Shown here piece after piece: positions 19,147 to 29,789 of a stretch of 64,000 nucleotides of DNA. Each line of letters opens with the position of its first letter. Position 1 is the stretch's first letter. The position numbers were made by a program, and so were the translations under genes. The notes beneath the pieces were generated by a model. The model saw nothing but the letters and a program-made list of their open reading frames with translations, did not search any database and was not told where the DNA came from. The DNA is from Prochlorococcus marinus str. MIT 0912 (GTDB lineage Bacteria > Cyanobacteriota > Cyanobacteriia > PCC-6307 > Cyanobiaceae), in assembly GCF_027359595.1 (NCBI RefSeq), contig NZ_CP114783.1:620001-684000 (forward strand), in the 5' to 3' direction.

Positions 19147-19245
19147 TATTTTGATACATTTCTAACTTAACTGACGGTAATCTTCTTTAAATTAGTGCAA
19201 CCCAGATAAAACTCTGTCTAAATTTAAGTTAATTGCTTCTGAACT

Positions 19246-19845
19246 CTGAACGGATTCACAAAACCATTATCAAAATTAATTGATCAATTTGAGCAATTGC
19301 CTGGAATAGGCCCTAGAACTGCTCAAAGATTAGCTTTGCATCTATTGCGTCAACCAGAAGAAAAAATAAGACTATTTTCTGAAGCTCTAGTTAATGCGAA
19401 GAGTCAAGTTGGTCAATGTAAGAAGTGTTATCATTTAACTTCAGGAGAAAAATGCGAAATCTGTCTAAATAAACAAAGAACTCAAGATCTCATTTGCGTC
19501 GTCGCCGAGTCCAGAGATTTACTTGCATTAGAGCGAACTCGCGAATACAAAGGTCTTTATCATGTAATTGGTGGTCTAATTTCTCCGATGGATGGTATTG
19601 GGCCAGAAATGCTTGAAATATCAAGTCTTATAAGAAGAGTGGATAAAGAAGATATCAAAGAAGTCATCCTTGCCTTAACACCAAGTATTGAGGGAGATAC
19701 TACTAGTCTTTATGTTGGAAGATTATTAAAACCTTTCACAAAAGTTACTCGTATTGCTTATGGACTTCCTGTTGGAAGTGAGTTGGAATATGCCGATGAA
19801 GTAACACTTTCGCGTGCTTTAGAAGGACGTAGAGATTTAGATTAA
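19246..19845 (+). CDS. recR: Recombination protein RecR (probable CTG start)
   Basis: RecR acts with RecF/RecO to load RecA at gaps. The helix-hairpin-helix [17 protein letters not shown], the four-Cys zinc finger ([16 protein letters not shown]) and the Toprim domain ([14 protein letters not shown]) are all present. The usual N-terminal block ([14 protein letters not shown]) is encoded in frame upstream of the first TTG (19297), which starts in the middle of the hairpin motif. The only start-like codon between the in-frame TGA at 19240 and that block is CTG at 19246. It gives 199 residues, the usual RecR length. Confidence 0.88.
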   Translation: MNGFTKPLSKLIDQFEQLPGIGPRTAQRLALHLLRQPEEKIRLFSEALVNAKSQVGQCKKCYHLTSGEKCEICLNKQRTQDLICVVAESRDLLALERTREYKGLYHVIGGLISPMDGIGPEMLEISSLIRRVDKEDIKEVILALTPSIEGDTTSLYVGRLLKPFTKVTRIAYGLPVGSELEYADEVTLSRALEGRRDLD

Positions 19846-19858
19846 TCATCAAACAAAA

Positions 19859-20782
19859 ATGACTACAACCATACGAAAAACCACTAAATACAGTAGCTTC
19901 TTCCCAGAAGAACGTTTACCTAATTGGATCAAACCATCCATTGGCAATGCATCTCAATTAGAAAAAGTTCAAAAACTTGTAAAGGAAAACAGATTACATA
20001 CAATTTGCGAGGAAGGAAGGTGTCCGAACAGAGGCGAATGTTACGCCGCCGGTACAGCTACTTTTTTATTAGGTGGCTCAATCTGTACAAGGAGCTGTGC
20101 ATTTTGCCAGGTAGAGAAGGGGAAGTCACCCGAAAAAATAAATATCTTTGAGGCAGAAAAAGTTGCGAATGCTGTTCAAGTTTTGAATCTCAAATATGTG
20201 GTACTAACCGCAGTCGCAAGAGATGATTTACCTGATCACGGTGCAAGTCTATTCACGACAACAATGGATGCAATTAGATCATTGAATCCTAGTGTTGCGA
20301 TAGAGGTACTAACACCAGATTTCTGGGGTGGAGACAACAAGGATAATAACAAGAAGCAAAGAGAGCGACTTAAGCTAGTTCTCTCTGCTGATCCTATTTG
20401 CTTTAACCATAATCTTGAGACTGTTAAAAGACTTCAAAGAGAAGTCAGACGAGGAGCTACTTACGAACACTCACTCAATCTTCTCAAATCTGCCAGGGAA
20501 ATTGCTCCCCAGATCCCCACAAAATCAGGAATAATGCTTGGTCTTGGAGAAAAATTTCATGAAATCATTCAAACTCTAAAAGACCTTAGAGAAGTAGACT
20601 GTCAATATCTGACCATCGGTCAATATTTACGACCTTCACTTGCCCATATTCCAGTTTCTCATTATTGGGCACCAAGAAAATTTAGTGATTTTGCAGACAT
20701 CGCAAAGGGATTAGGTTTCAAGAAAGTAAACAGTGGTCCATTAGTAAGAAGCAGTTACCATGCAAATGAAACCTTACATTAG
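19859..20782 (+). CDS. lipA: Lipoyl synthase
   Basis: A 307-residue radical-SAM enzyme that inserts two sulfurs into octanoyl groups on lipoyl-domain proteins. Both clusters are visible: the auxiliary cluster Cys C50, C55 and C61 ([15 protein letters not shown]), and the SAM cluster C76, C80 and C83 (CTRSCAFC). Other family blocks are [22 protein letters not shown] and [11 protein letters not shown]. It follows recR after 13 bases on the same strand. Confidence 0.95.
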   Translation: MTTTIRKTTKYSSFFPEERLPNWIKPSIGNASQLEKVQKLVKENRLHTICEEGRCPNRGECYAAGTATFLLGGSICTRSCAFCQVEKGKSPEKINIFEAEKVANAVQVLNLKYVVLTAVARDDLPDHGASLFTTTMDAIRSLNPSVAIEVLTPDFWGGDNKDNNKKQRERLKLVLSADPICFNHNLETVKRLQREVRRGATYEHSLNLLKSAREIAPQIPTKSGIMLGLGEKFHEIIQTLKDLREVDCQYLTIGQYLRPSLAHIPVSHYWAPRKFSDFADIAKGLGFKKVNSGPLVRSSYHANETLH

Positions 20783-20801
20783 TCTCATAATAATTTTTTA
20801 A

Positions 20802-21302
20802 TTAATCCAACCAACTCCGATAACTTCTTTCAAGTACTGTCTCACAATTACCTACCATAAAGGCACCTGCACCTCCCCATACAAGTCTTAAAGGTAAGTC
20901 CAAGGGAGAAGATCCAACTTTACGTACATTATTAAATCCACGCCTACGAAAGTAACGTTGTAAAACCTTATGTTGATTATTTTCATCATAAATAGCCAGT
21001 AATCTCGCACTTCTACATGGAGTTTCTTCTAAAGCCCAAGACATAGTTGCAGTCCAAATCAAATCACCTATTTTAGAGTTGGCATTTTTGCCAACCTTCA
21101 TTGTATCAAGCTGAAGTCCTTTAGGATTTTGATATGCCCAGCCTTTCATTTCACCCAATAGTTGAATTTTATCCTTATTAATTATTTCGCCCACGACCAG
21201 CCTAAACGACCAAATATTGAGAGGTCTCCTAACTTGTATTCGAAGCAACAAGCCCCTATCATATGCTTCTTTTTCTAGTAGAGTTAAATTGGGTATAGTC
21301 AT
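20802..21302 (-). CDS. Conserved cyanobacterial protein, GNAT-acetyltransferase-like (tentative)
   Basis: A 166-residue soluble protein. The middle part (TMKVGKNANSKIGDLIWTATMSWALEE) followed by SARLLAIYDENNQHKVLQRYFRRRGFNNVRKVG looks like a GNAT-type fold, with the late helix-strand 'RRRGF' turn common in acetyltransferases. The classical acetyl-CoA Q/RxxGxG/A loop is not clear, so activity is unsure. Its ATG overlaps the trhO stop (ATGA), making translational coupling likely. Substrate unknown. Confidence 0.6.
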   Translation of the reverse strand: MTIPNLTLLEKEAYDRGLLLRIQVRRPLNIWSFRLVVGEIINKDKIQLLGEMKGWAYQNPKGLQLDTMKVGKNANSKIGDLIWTATMSWALEETPCRSARLLAIYDENNQHKVLQRYFRRRGFNNVRKVGSSPLDLPLRLVWGGAGAFMVGNCETVLERSYRSWLD

Positions 21303-22258
21303 GAAGATGGCCAGATAGAATTCTCTGGTAGACGTTTCATTATCTCATCAATTTGACGTTGTCTTTCAGCAAATCTAGCTCTATCGCTATCTGTATATTT
21401 ATTGACACAAGCCTCGCATTGTAAGCCTTTAATATACGTTGGTTTTTTCAAATCCTCAGGGGAGATAGGTAATCCACAAGCATGACACATAGTGTGTGAA
21501 CCCGGTGATAGTTCATGATCTAAAGAGACACGTTGATCAAAAACAAAGCACTCACCATCCCATAAACTCTTTTCTGGAGAAACATTTTCAAGATATTTAA
21601 GAATCCCACCCTCAAGATGATGAACATCTGAAAAGCCTTCTTCTATTAAATACGAAGTGGCTTTTTCGCATCTTATTCCACCTGTACAATACATTCCTAT
21701 TTTTAAAGAGGGATTCTCTTCGATTAAAGGTTTTAAATGCTTTTGTACCCATGCGGGAAATTCACGAAATGAGCTTGTGTGAGGATTTAAAGCTCCTGCA
21801 AAGTTTCCAATTTTAATTTCATACTCATTGCGGGTATCAATAACGACACTATTTGGATCTTCTAAAAACTCATTCCATTCACCAGCTTTTATATATTTAC
21901 CCACAGATTTAGTCGGATTAATTTGTTTTAGCCCAATCGTGACGATTTCTTTTTTCTTACGAGCCTTGAAGCGTCTAAAGGCCTGTTTCTCAGTCCAACT
22001 ATATTTAACGTCAATATCAGATATCTTTAATAATTGTTTTAATCTTTCAATAAATTGCTTAATAGCATTTTCACTAGCACAAACTGTACCATTAATTCCT
22101 TCAGAAGCTATTAAGGTTGTTCCTTTTATTTCTTTATTCTTTGCTAATTCCGACAATTCTTCTTTAATTAAAACAATATCTTCATCAAGTAACGACAAAA
22201 ATTTGTAGAACGCTGCGACTTGGTATTCAACTTTCTTGAGACTCTCCTCTGTTTTCAT
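21299..22258 (-). CDS. trhO: tRNA uridine 5-oxyacetic acid-pathway hydroxylase TrhO (rhodanese family)
   Basis: A 319-residue YceA/TrhO protein. The N-terminal UPF0176 domain (TTLIASEGINGTVCASENAI) precedes a rhodanese domain with the loop MYCTGGIRCEKATSYL near residues 189-204, and the C-terminus has a Cys-rich zinc-type segment (CHACGLPISPEDL, CEACV). TrhO carries out oxygen-dependent 5-hydroxylation of wobble uridine in tRNA. It lies 2 bases after bioB on the same strand. Confidence 0.9.
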   Translation of the reverse strand: MKTEESLKKVEYQVAAFYKFLSLLDEDIVLIKEELSELAKNKEIKGTTLIASEGINGTVCASENAIKQFIERLKQLLKISDIDVKYSWTEKQAFRRFKARKKKEIVTIGLKQINPTKSVGKYIKAGEWNEFLEDPNSVVIDTRNEYEIKIGNFAGALNPHTSSFREFPAWVQKHLKPLIEENPSLKIGMYCTGGIRCEKATSYLIEEGFSDVHHLEGGILKYLENVSPEKSLWDGECFVFDQRVSLDHELSPGSHTMCHACGLPISPEDLKKPTYIKGLQCEACVNKYTDSDRARFAERQRQIDEIMKRLPENSIWPSS

Positions 22259-22260
22259 AC

Positions 22261-23307
22261 CTACTTTTCTAGAGAGAAATTCGCATTAATTCCAGCATCA
22301 GCCAAAAGCTTTCGGTCAGCCTCAACCTCAGGGTTACTAGTTGTCAAAAGCGTATCTCCATAAAAAATAGAATCAGCTCCAGATTGTAGACATAGTATCT
22401 GAGCTTCTCTACCTAATTGTTGTCTTCCTGCGCTAAGTCTTATTCGACTCTTAGGCATGATAATCCTTGCTGTTGCAACCATACGAACCATCTCCAAAGG
22501 ATCAATGGAAGACATGTCTTCCATTGGTGTTCCCTCTACAGAAACCAAAGCGTTAATAGGGACACTCTCTGGATGTGGGTCTAAAGTTGCTAAAACTTTG
22601 AGTAAAGAGGCTCTATCAGAGACAGATTCGCCCATCCCAATAATCCCACCACAACAAACTGTAATTCCAGCCATACGTACTCTTTTTAATGTTTCGAGTC
22701 GATCTTGATATGTTCTTGTTGAAATAATGTTCGAATAATGCTCAGGACTTGTATCTAAATTGTGGTTATAAGCTGTTAAACCTGCTTCTGCCAATCTCGA
22801 GGCTTGTGAATCAGTAATCATCCCAGCGGTAACGCATGCTTCAAGACCAAGCTCTCTAACACCTCTAATCATTTCAAGCATTGAATCGAACGCTTTTCCG
22901 TCTTTGATCTCACGCCAAGCCCAACCCATACAAAATCTGTCTGCGCCCGCATCTTTAGCCGCCCTTGCTCTATTAAGGACTGACTTAACTTGAAGAGCAG
23001 GGATAGGTTCAACACTAGTTTCGTTGTGCACAGATTGGGGGCAATATGAGCAGTCTTCTGAGCACCCACCTGTCTTCACACTTAGTAGAGAAGCAAGTTG
23101 AACTTTGTAACCTGGGTTGTAAGACCTATGAACTATTTGAGCTCTCCACAATAAATCCATTAATGGCAGATCAAGTATTTGTTTTACTTCCTTTAACGAC
23201 CAATCATGTCTAATATCTCCACCTTTTATGGAATTAAAATCTAAGTATGATTCATCTTTGAAAGTGAATTTATTAGATGCCTGAATATTAGGATTGATTA
23301 GAGTCAT
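22261..23307 (-). CDS. bioB: Biotin synthase
   Basis: A 348-residue radical-SAM enzyme converting dethiobiotin to biotin. The SAM [4Fe-4S] motif is C82, C86, C89 ([12 protein letters not shown]). Further BioB blocks are [30 protein letters not shown] and [15 protein letters not shown], and the Arg-containing [10 protein letters not shown] that helps hold the [2Fe-2S] cluster. The N-terminal 30 residues are a lineage-specific extension. Part of the minus-strand run lysA to the GNAT-like gene. Confidence 0.96.
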   Translation of the reverse strand: MTLINPNIQASNKFTFKDESYLDFNSIKGGDIRHDWSLKEVKQILDLPLMDLLWRAQIVHRSYNPGYKVQLASLLSVKTGGCSEDCSYCPQSVHNETSVEPIPALQVKSVLNRARAAKDAGADRFCMGWAWREIKDGKAFDSMLEMIRGVRELGLEACVTAGMITDSQASRLAEAGLTAYNHNLDTSPEHYSNIISTRTYQDRLETLKRVRMAGITVCCGGIIGMGESVSDRASLLKVLATLDPHPESVPINALVSVEGTPMEDMSSIDPLEMVRMVATARIIMPKSRIRLSAGRQQLGREAQILCLQSGADSIFYGDTLLTTSNPEVEADRKLLADAGINANFSLEK

Positions 23308-23399
23308 AAAAGGATTTGAATATTAAAATTTAATTGCTATATAGTTTTAGCTGATAATCTACAAAAAATCATAGAACTAAAGATATTAAATTATATTAG

Positions 23400-24170
23400 T
23401 TATACACCTCCAAATCTCCTTCTTCTAGATTGATAGTCAAGTAGTGCCTTTGTAAGAGTATCGGAGTTAAAATCTGGCCATAATACATCTGTAACATGAA
23501 TTTCAGCATAAGCTAATTGCCATAGAAGAAAATTACTTATTCTTTTTTCACCACTAGTTCTAATAAGTAAGTCTGGATCCACCTCACTAGCTGTAAATAA
23601 TTCAGAGGCAAATACATTTTCATCTATTAAAGAAGGATCTAATTCACCTTTAACAGAACGTTCTGCCAACTTTTGGGCAGCCCGTACTAATTCTCGTCGT
23701 CCCCCATAATTAGTGCACACATTAAAATGAATACCTTTATTGTTGGAGGTTGATTCAACCGACTCTTTTATTAAGTCCTTTAAAGCAATAGGAAGTGGAT
23801 CAAGATCACCCAAAAAATTGATTTTTACTTCCTCAGCTTTTAAATTAGTCAATTCACGCTTAAGAGCACTTTCAAAAAGAGTCATTAAGAAATTCACCTC
23901 TTCACTAGGTCTAGACCAATTTTCAGTTGAGAAAGCATAAACAGTTAGTGCTCCTATGCCCCAATTACTACACAAGTGCAAAGTAGTTTTTAGAGCCTCA
24001 ACCCCAGCTGTATGTCCAATCGTTCTTGGCAAACCCTTTGCTTTTGCCCACCTCCCATTTCCATCCATAATAACCGCAATATGATTGGGCATACGAAGAC
24101 GATCTAAATCTTTAGGTAATGGGGATACCTTTCTAGAATTATCTGTGCTTATTACAGAAGGGTAAGTCAA
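23400..24170 (-). CDS. uppS: Isoprenyl transferase (undecaprenyl diphosphate synthase type)
   Basis: A 256-residue cis-prenyltransferase that builds the lipid carrier for cell-wall synthesis. The catalytic region [18 protein letters not shown] has D36, followed by [58 protein letters not shown] and the C-terminal RRRRFGG. Its ATG overlaps the stop of cdaA (ATGA), suggesting coupled translation. Confidence 0.95.
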   Translation of the reverse strand: MTYPSVISTDNSRKVSPLPKDLDRLRMPNHIAVIMDGNGRWAKAKGLPRTIGHTAGVEALKTTLHLCSNWGIGALTVYAFSTENWSRPSEEVNFLMTLFESALKRELTNLKAEEVKINFLGDLDPLPIALKDLIKESVESTSNNKGIHFNVCTNYGGRRELVRAAQKLAERSVKGELDPSLIDENVFASELFTASEVDPDLLIRTSGEKRISNFLLWQLAYAEIHVTDVLWPDFNSDTLTKALLDYQSRRRRFGGV

Positions 24171-25069
24171 TTCAAAGACTCCTTGCTGTCATTAATTTGC
24201 CCAAGATTAACTCTTGATTTAGCAACTTTGGATTCAATATTAGAGGAAGTTGTTTTCACAGAAGAATTAATGCTGGTGGACTTAGATCCAGACACGTTTG
24301 AAGGATCCAACAATTCCTTCAAAAGGTCAAGTAATCGACTGCTAGTAATAGGTCTTTCTAGTCTTCCTTGACTAGCTAAAGATAAGGTACCCGATTCTTC
24401 TGAAACTACAACACAAATACATCGATCAAATCTTTCAGTTATGCCTAGAGCCGCCAAATGTCTAGTTCCGTACCTACTAATTCCTTGCCTTGAAAGGGGC
24501 AAAATCACACCTGCTGAAATAATTCTATTTCCCTTTACTAAAACCGCTCCATCATGAAGAGGGGTGTCAGTTGCAAAAAGATTCAATAACAATTCAGATG
24601 ACAATTGCGCGTCAATGGGAACTCCAGGGAAAAGGAAATCTTCAGGACGTAAGTCACTACCCATATCAACAACAATCAATGCTCCTTTTCTATTTTGTGA
24701 TAAGCGACCTGCAGCTTCAGTTAATTGAGCGAAAGTATTAGAACTTGCCCTAAATTCTTTTTGAGTATTTCCAAGGATCACAGCCAATCGTCCAGTGCCT
24801 AATAATTCCATTAATCTCCTTAATTCTCCTTGCCATAAAATTGCCAAAGATAATGAACAAGCTAATACCAAAGCATCTACAAGTTTTGATGTAATTGGTA
24901 AATTTGCAAATCTTTGAACGAACCACGCTAATGAGACCAGGAAGAGATAGCCTCTTAAAAGCCATAATGTTCTTTGTTCTTTTACTCTTGTAAAAAGAAG
25001 AACTCCAAGAGAAGAAGCAAATAAGACATCAAGGAGAACACGCAAGTTTATAAACCACCAGAAATTCAC
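24167..25069 (-). CDS. cdaA: Diadenylate cyclase CdaA (c-di-AMP synthase), altered RHR motif
   Basis: A 300-residue membrane-bound DisA_N protein. Hydrophobic segments lie at about residues 5-25, 36-52 and 62-79, followed by the cyclase domain (about 95-245). The DGA motif is D173-G-A175 ([13 protein letters not shown]). The usual RHR motif (GTRHRAAxG) reads R203-H204-L205 here. A low-complexity Ser/Lys-rich tail (about 250-300) is unusual. It lies between lysA (29 bases away) and uppS (overlap). In firmicutes c-di-AMP controls potassium and wall turgor; in cyanobacteria it is linked to day-night physiology. Confidence 0.9.
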   Translation of the reverse strand: MNFWWFINLRVLLDVLFASSLGVLLFTRVKEQRTLWLLRGYLFLVSLAWFVQRFANLPITSKLVDALVLACSLSLAILWQGELRRLMELLGTGRLAVILGNTQKEFRASSNTFAQLTEAAGRLSQNRKGALIVVDMGSDLRPEDFLFPGVPIDAQLSSELLLNLFATDTPLHDGAVLVKGNRIISAGVILPLSRQGISRYGTRHLAALGITERFDRCICVVVSEESGTLSLASQGRLERPITSSRLLDLLKELLDPSNVSGSKSTSINSSVKTTSSNIESKVAKSRVNLGQINDSKESLN

Positions 25070-25098
25070 TCCTACACTCCAACGTTATTTCAACTTAC

Positions 25099-26463
25099 CT
25101 AACTCTTGGGAATAAAGCGATCAGGTAATACATCTAATTGCAATAGATCTTCAGGAAGTTCTCTCCTTTGAGTCAATTCGGCCGAACCTTTCCCAACCAT
25201 AATTGTTGCAGGTCTTGGTATTCTATTGTAATTGGAACTCATTGAATAATTGTATGCACCTGTTCCAAACACAGCAAGAAACTCTCCACTTTCACAAGAC
25301 GGAAGAAGAAAATCTTTCAATAAAATATCTCCAGACTCACAATGCTTACCAGCGATAGTAACTTTTTCAAGATTTTTATTTAATGGTTTATCTACTAAAC
25401 AGGCACTATATAGAGACTGATATGTTATTGGACGCGGATTATCACTCATCCCTCCATCAATAGATAAATAAGTTCTAACGCCAGGAACAATTTTTTTAGC
25501 TCCAATTTTGTAAAGAGTGAGTCCTGAATTAGCTACAAGAGATCTGCCAGGTTCGCACATTAATCTTGGCAAATTTAAATTTCTTTCCCTACAAGCTTTA
25601 ACAACAGCATGAGAAATAACTTCAACCCATTCTTCAATTGAAGGAGGATTATCTTCTTGTACATATTTTATTCCTAGACCGCCACCTAGATTTAAATCAG
25701 TTATTGAGTGACCAATTTCCTCCGCAAGCTTTAAAGCATCAGCCATAACATCAGCAAGATCAATATGGGGTTGAACCTCAAAAATTTGAGACCCTATGTG
25801 TGCATGTAAACCAGATAAATTTGCCCAGTTATATGTTTTTAATTCTTCTAGAACTGACTTAAGCTCATCGGGGTCAAAACCGAATTTACTATCCAAATGT
25901 CCAGTCTTAATATATTCATGTGTATGACATTCAATGCCAGGAGTAAACCTCAACATTAACTTTGCTGGGCTGTTATCAGAGGCAATATTCTTTAGCAGCT
26001 CAATATCGTGATAATTATCTAAAACAATCGTGACATTATTTTTATAGGCAAGATTCAATTCATCATGAGATTTGTTATTTCCATGAAAAACAATATCTTG
26101 CCCTTTCACACCGCCCTTTAAAGCAGTAAGTAATTCACCTTCTGATACTGCATCAAGTCCAAACCCCTCAGAAGCAATAACTGCACAAATAGCTAGTGAG
26201 CTATTTGCTTTTGAAGCATATAGAGGAAGTGATTCTCCAGGATAATGTTTTTTCAAAGAAGAAATATAAGTTTTGCATGCAGTCCTAAGTGACAACTCAT
26301 CAAAGACATATAGAGGTGTGCCATATTTTTTTGCGAGTTCACTAAGCTGACAACCACCAACAACTAATTTTTCATTCTCATTAATTTCTGAAGAAATAGG
26401 AGCTATGTTTCGATTTGGACTATCTATATCCACTTTAGGTTCAAAAGCCTTTGATCCGTGCAT
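25099..26463 (-). CDS. lysA: Diaminopimelate decarboxylase
   Basis: A 454-residue PLP enzyme making lysine from meso-diaminopimelate. The PLP lysine is K85 (LYASKANSS). Further blocks are GLDAVSEGEL, HGNNKSHDEL, SKFGFD, HAHIGSQIF, LNLGGGLGIKY, EPGRSLVANSG and the partner-site CESGDILLKDF with FGTGAYNYSMSSNYN. The N-terminal 30 residues are an extension. It is the first gene of the minus-strand run leading to cdaA and uppS. Confidence 0.95.
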   Translation of the reverse strand: MHGSKAFEPKVDIDSPNRNIAPISSEINENEKLVVGGCQLSELAKKYGTPLYVFDELSLRTACKTYISSLKKHYPGESLPLYASKANSSLAICAVIASEGFGLDAVSEGELLTALKGGVKGQDIVFHGNNKSHDELNLAYKNNVTIVLDNYHDIELLKNIASDNSPAKLMLRFTPGIECHTHEYIKTGHLDSKFGFDPDELKSVLEELKTYNWANLSGLHAHIGSQIFEVQPHIDLADVMADALKLAEEIGHSITDLNLGGGLGIKYVQEDNPPSIEEWVEVISHAVVKACRERNLNLPRLMCEPGRSLVANSGLTLYKIGAKKIVPGVRTYLSIDGGMSDNPRPITYQSLYSACLVDKPLNKNLEKVTIAGKHCESGDILLKDFLLPSCESGEFLAVFGTGAYNYSMSSNYNRIPRPATIMVGKGSAELTQRRELPEDLLQLDVLPDRFIPKS

Positions 26464-26557
26464 AGAATTTTTATTTAATATTTAACCAATCTAGAGATCA
26501 ATCAACCAATTAGTATTCTTTTTAAAGAACAAGGGATTAAATAATTAATAGTTAGAT

Positions 26558-27013
26558 ATGAATCTCTCAATAATTCAACTTGACATAATGCATTTAAATG
26601 AATGCCTTGATTTAGATCAAAAATCTTTAAATGGTCTTTGGTCAAAATCTCAATGGTTAAGAGAACTCACTGACCCTAAAAGGATTTGCCTAGGAATTAT
26701 AGATTTGGGAACAAAAAAACTTTTAGGCCTATGTTCCGCTTGGTTAGTAATAGATGAATTACAAATTACTTTTTTAGCTGTTCATCCAAGGCATCAAAGG
26801 AAAGGACTAGGAAGATTTCTATTGTCAGAATTAATCAAACGATCAAAATCACTTCAAACAAATCACATGTATTTAGAAGTTAAAAACAATAACGAGCCAG
26901 CGATTGCTTTTTATAAATCGATGGGCTTCAAAACAGTAGGAAATAGATCTAATTTTTATAAAGATGGAAGTGATGCTCTTATTCTCTACAAAGAAACTCT
27001 TAACAAATCATAA
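26558..27013 (+). CDS. rimI: Ribosomal-protein-alanine N-acetyltransferase-like GNAT protein
   Basis: A 151-residue GNAT enzyme. The acetyl-CoA-binding loop is visible as VHPRHQRKGLGRFLLSELI, followed by LEVKNNNEPAIAFYKSMGFKTVGNRSNFY, which is the RimI signature. RimI acetylates the N-terminus of ribosomal protein bS18; other N-terminal acetyltransferase substrates are possible. Divergent from lysA with a 94-base gap. Confidence 0.85.
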   Translation: MNLSIIQLDIMHLNECLDLDQKSLNGLWSKSQWLRELTDPKRICLGIIDLGTKKLLGLCSAWLVIDELQITFLAVHPRHQRKGLGRFLLSELIKRSKSLQTNHMYLEVKNNNEPAIAFYKSMGFKTVGNRSNFYKDGSDALILYKETLNKS

Positions 27014-27202
27014 ATTCAACAATTAAGTACGGTTTACCGAAATCAAAAAACAAATAAATAGTCACTCCTTTGCATCAATTAATACTTTTAATTATTTTTC
27101 AACGAACATTTAATATTTACCCTTTATAAAAAAAAACCTAACCGTACACATTTCACACTTAACCCTGATAAATTAGGTTAAATAGTTAAAGGCAAAAGCT
27201 AA

Positions 27203-29770
27203 ATGTTTGAGAGGTTTACAGAAAAGGCTATAAAAGTGATCATGCTCGCTCAAGAGGAGGCAAGACGCCTTGGGCACAATTTCGTTGGAACTGAGCAAAT
27301 CCTTCTAGGACTAATAGGTGAAGGAACTGGAGTAGCTGCTAAAGTTCTTAAATCGATGGGGGTCAACTTAAAAGATTCCAGGGTAGAAGTTGAAAAAATA
27401 ATAGGAAGAGGGTCAGGATTCGTTGCTGTAGAAATACCCTTCACACCAAGAGCCAAAAGAGTACTTGAACTTTCATTGGAAGAAGCCCGTCAGCTAGGTC
27501 ATAATTACATTGGAACCGAACATCTATTGCTTGGGCTGATTAGAGAAGGCGAAGGAGTTGCTGCAAGAGTTCTTGAAAATTTAGGAGTTGATCTAACAAA
27601 AGTCAGAACACAAGTTGTAAGAATGCTTGGTGAAACTGCAGAAGTTACAACAGGAGCAGGTTCTTCTAAAGGATCAGCTAAAACCTCAACACTTGACGAG
27701 TTTGGAACAAATCTTACTCAGTTAGCTAGTGAATCAAAGCTAGACCCAGTAGTTGGAAGGCATTCAGAGATTGATCGTGTAATTCAAATATTGGGTAGAA
27801 GAACAAAAAACAATCCCGTCTTAATAGGGGAGCCAGGAGTTGGTAAAACAGCCATAGCTGAAGGACTTGCTCAAAGAATCCAACAAGGAAATATTCCTGA
27901 CATACTCGAAGAAAAAAGAGTATTAACTCTTGATATTGGTTTACTAGTAGCTGGAACAAAATATAGAGGTGAGTTTGAAGAAAGACTAAAAAAAATAATG
28001 GAAGAAATTAAGTCTGCTGGAAACGTGATTCTCGTTATTGATGAAGTTCACACTTTAATAGGAGCAGGTGCTGCTGAAGGAGCAATTGACGCTGCAAATA
28101 TATTAAAACCTGCTTTAGCAAGAGGAGAACTTCAATGTATTGGAGCTACAACTCTAGATGAATATCGCAAACACATTGAAAGAGATGCCGCATTAGAGCG
28201 AAGGTTCCAACCTGTAATGATTGGAGAACCCTCAATCAAAGATACAATCGAAATCCTTAAAGGATTACGAGAAAGATATGAGCAACATCATAGATTAAAA
28301 ATCACCGATGAAGCTCTTGATGCTGCTGCAAATCTTGGGGATAGGTATATCTCAGATCGTTTTTTACCTGATAAAGCTATAGACCTAATAGATGAAGCAG
28401 GAAGTAGGGTCAGACTACTTAACTCCAAATTGCCTCCAGAGGCTAAAGAAGTTGATAAAGAATTAAGGAAAATACAAAAGAGTAAAGAAGAAGCAGTAAG
28501 AGATCAAGATTTCACTCAAGCTGGAGAGCTTAGGGAAAAAGAAGTTGAACTTAGAGATAAAATTAGAAATCTTTTACAGAACATAAGACAAAAAACATCA
28601 TCAAATGAAAATTCTGAACCTAATAATATTTCGGAGAGAAACAATGAGAATTCTGAACAAGTTACTGCTCAGTCTGATGAATTAAAAATTGCCCAACCTA
28701 TTGTTAATGAAGAAGATATTGCTCATATCGTCGCCTCATGGACTGGTGTGCCTGTCCAGAAATTAACTGAGAGTGAATCAGTAAAACTTCTCAACATGGA
28801 AGAGACTTTACATCAAAGACTGATTGGTCAAGACGAAGCAGTTAAAGCTGTTTCAAAAGCAATCAGGAGAGCAAGAGTTGGCCTCAAAAATCCAAATAGA
28901 CCAATTGCTAGTTTCATTTTTTCTGGTCCAACTGGAGTAGGAAAAACTGAACTTACCAAAGCGTTAGCGGCCTACTTCTTTGGTAGTGAAGAAGCAATGA
29001 TACGTCTAGATATGTCCGAATTTATGGAAAGACATACTGTCAGTAAATTAATAGGTTCTCCTCCTGGATACGTAGGTTTCAATGAAGGTGGACAATTAAC
29101 GGAAGCTGTAAGAAGAAGACCTTATACAGTTGTTTTATTCGATGAAATAGAGAAAGCACATCCTGATGTATTTAACCTGCTCCTTCAATTATTAGAAGAA
29201 GGTAGATTAACCGATTCAAAAGGAAGAACTGTTGATTTCAAAAATACATTAATAATAATGACTTCTAATATTGGATCTAAAGTTATAGAGAAAGGCGGCG
29301 GTGGACTAGGCTTTGAATTCTCAGGAGAGAATGTAGAAGATTCTCAATACAATCGAATAAAATCTCTAGTCAATGAAGAACTAAAGCAATATTTCCGTCC
29401 TGAATTTCTCAATAGATTGGATGAAATAATTGTATTCAGACAACTTTCTAGAGACGAAGTTAAAGACATAGCAGAAATTATGTTAAAGGAAGTATTCTTG
29501 AGAATAAAAGAGAAAGGAATATCTTTAACAGTGTCAGATGATTTCAAAGAAAGATTAGTCGAAGAAGGATACAATCCTTCTTATGGGGCACGACCTTTAA
29601 GAAGAGCAGTGATGAGGCTATTGGAAGATAGTCTTGCTGAAGAAGTTTTATCTGGAAGGATAAAAGACGGAGATAAAGCAGAGGTTGATATTGATGAAAG
29701 TAAAAAAGTAATTGTTAAACATCTTGGAAAAGATAGTTCAACGCCTGAATTAGCTAGTGCCTCTGTATAA
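27203..29770 (+). CDS. clpC: ATP-dependent Clp protease ATPase subunit ClpC
   Basis: An 855-residue HSP100 unfoldase that feeds ClpP. Two Clp N repeats (about 1-145, each with [16 protein letters not shown]-like blocks) precede AAA domain 1 (Walker [15 protein letters not shown], near 208), a middle region with a UVR domain (about 425-465, [21 protein letters not shown]-like), AAA domain 2 ([14 protein letters not shown], near 573) and the C-terminal D2-small domain. The M-domain with UVR distinguishes ClpC from ClpB. ClpC is essential in cyanobacteria. A 189-base upstream gap could hold its promoter; it contains an inverted repeat CGGT-TT-ACCG at 27030-27039. Confidence 0.96.
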   Translation: MFERFTEKAIKVIMLAQEEARRLGHNFVGTEQILLGLIGEGTGVAAKVLKSMGVNLKDSRVEVEKIIGRGSGFVAVEIPFTPRAKRVLELSLEEARQLGHNYIGTEHLLLGLIREGEGVAARVLENLGVDLTKVRTQVVRMLGETAEVTTGAGSSKGSAKTSTLDEFGTNLTQLASESKLDPVVGRHSEIDRVIQILGRRTKNNPVLIGEPGVGKTAIAEGLAQRIQQGNIPDILEEKRVLTLDIGLLVAGTKYRGEFEERLKKIMEEIKSAGNVILVIDEVHTLIGAGAAEGAIDAANILKPALARGELQCIGATTLDEYRKHIERDAALERRFQPVMIGEPSIKDTIEILKGLRERYEQHHRLKITDEALDAAANLGDRYISDRFLPDKAIDLIDEAGSRVRLLNSKLPPEAKEVDKELRKIQKSKEEAVRDQDFTQAGELREKEVELRDKIRNLLQNIRQKTSSNENSEPNNISERNNENSEQVTAQSDELKIAQPIVNEEDIAHIVASWTGVPVQKLTESESVKLLNMEETLHQRLIGQDEAVKAVSKAIRRARVGLKNPNRPIASFIFSGPTGVGKTELTKALAAYFFGSEEAMIRLDMSEFMERHTVSKLIGSPPGYVGFNEGGQLTEAVRRRPYTVVLFDEIEKAHPDVFNLLLQLLEEGRLTDSKGRTVDFKNTLIIMTSNIGSKVIEKGGGGLGFEFSGENVEDSQYNRIKSLVNEELKQYFRPEFLNRLDEIIVFRQLSRDEVKDIAEIMLKEVFLRIKEKGISLTVSDDFKERLVEEGYNPSYGARPLRRAVMRLLEDSLAEEVLSGRIKDGDKAEVDIDESKKVIVKHLGKDSSTPELASASV

Positions 29771-29789
29771 CTTTCAATAGAACAGTTAA

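Noticed and set aside
21828-22208. 126-residue open frame on the plus strand
   Set aside because: It is antisense to trhO, which is complete and conserved.
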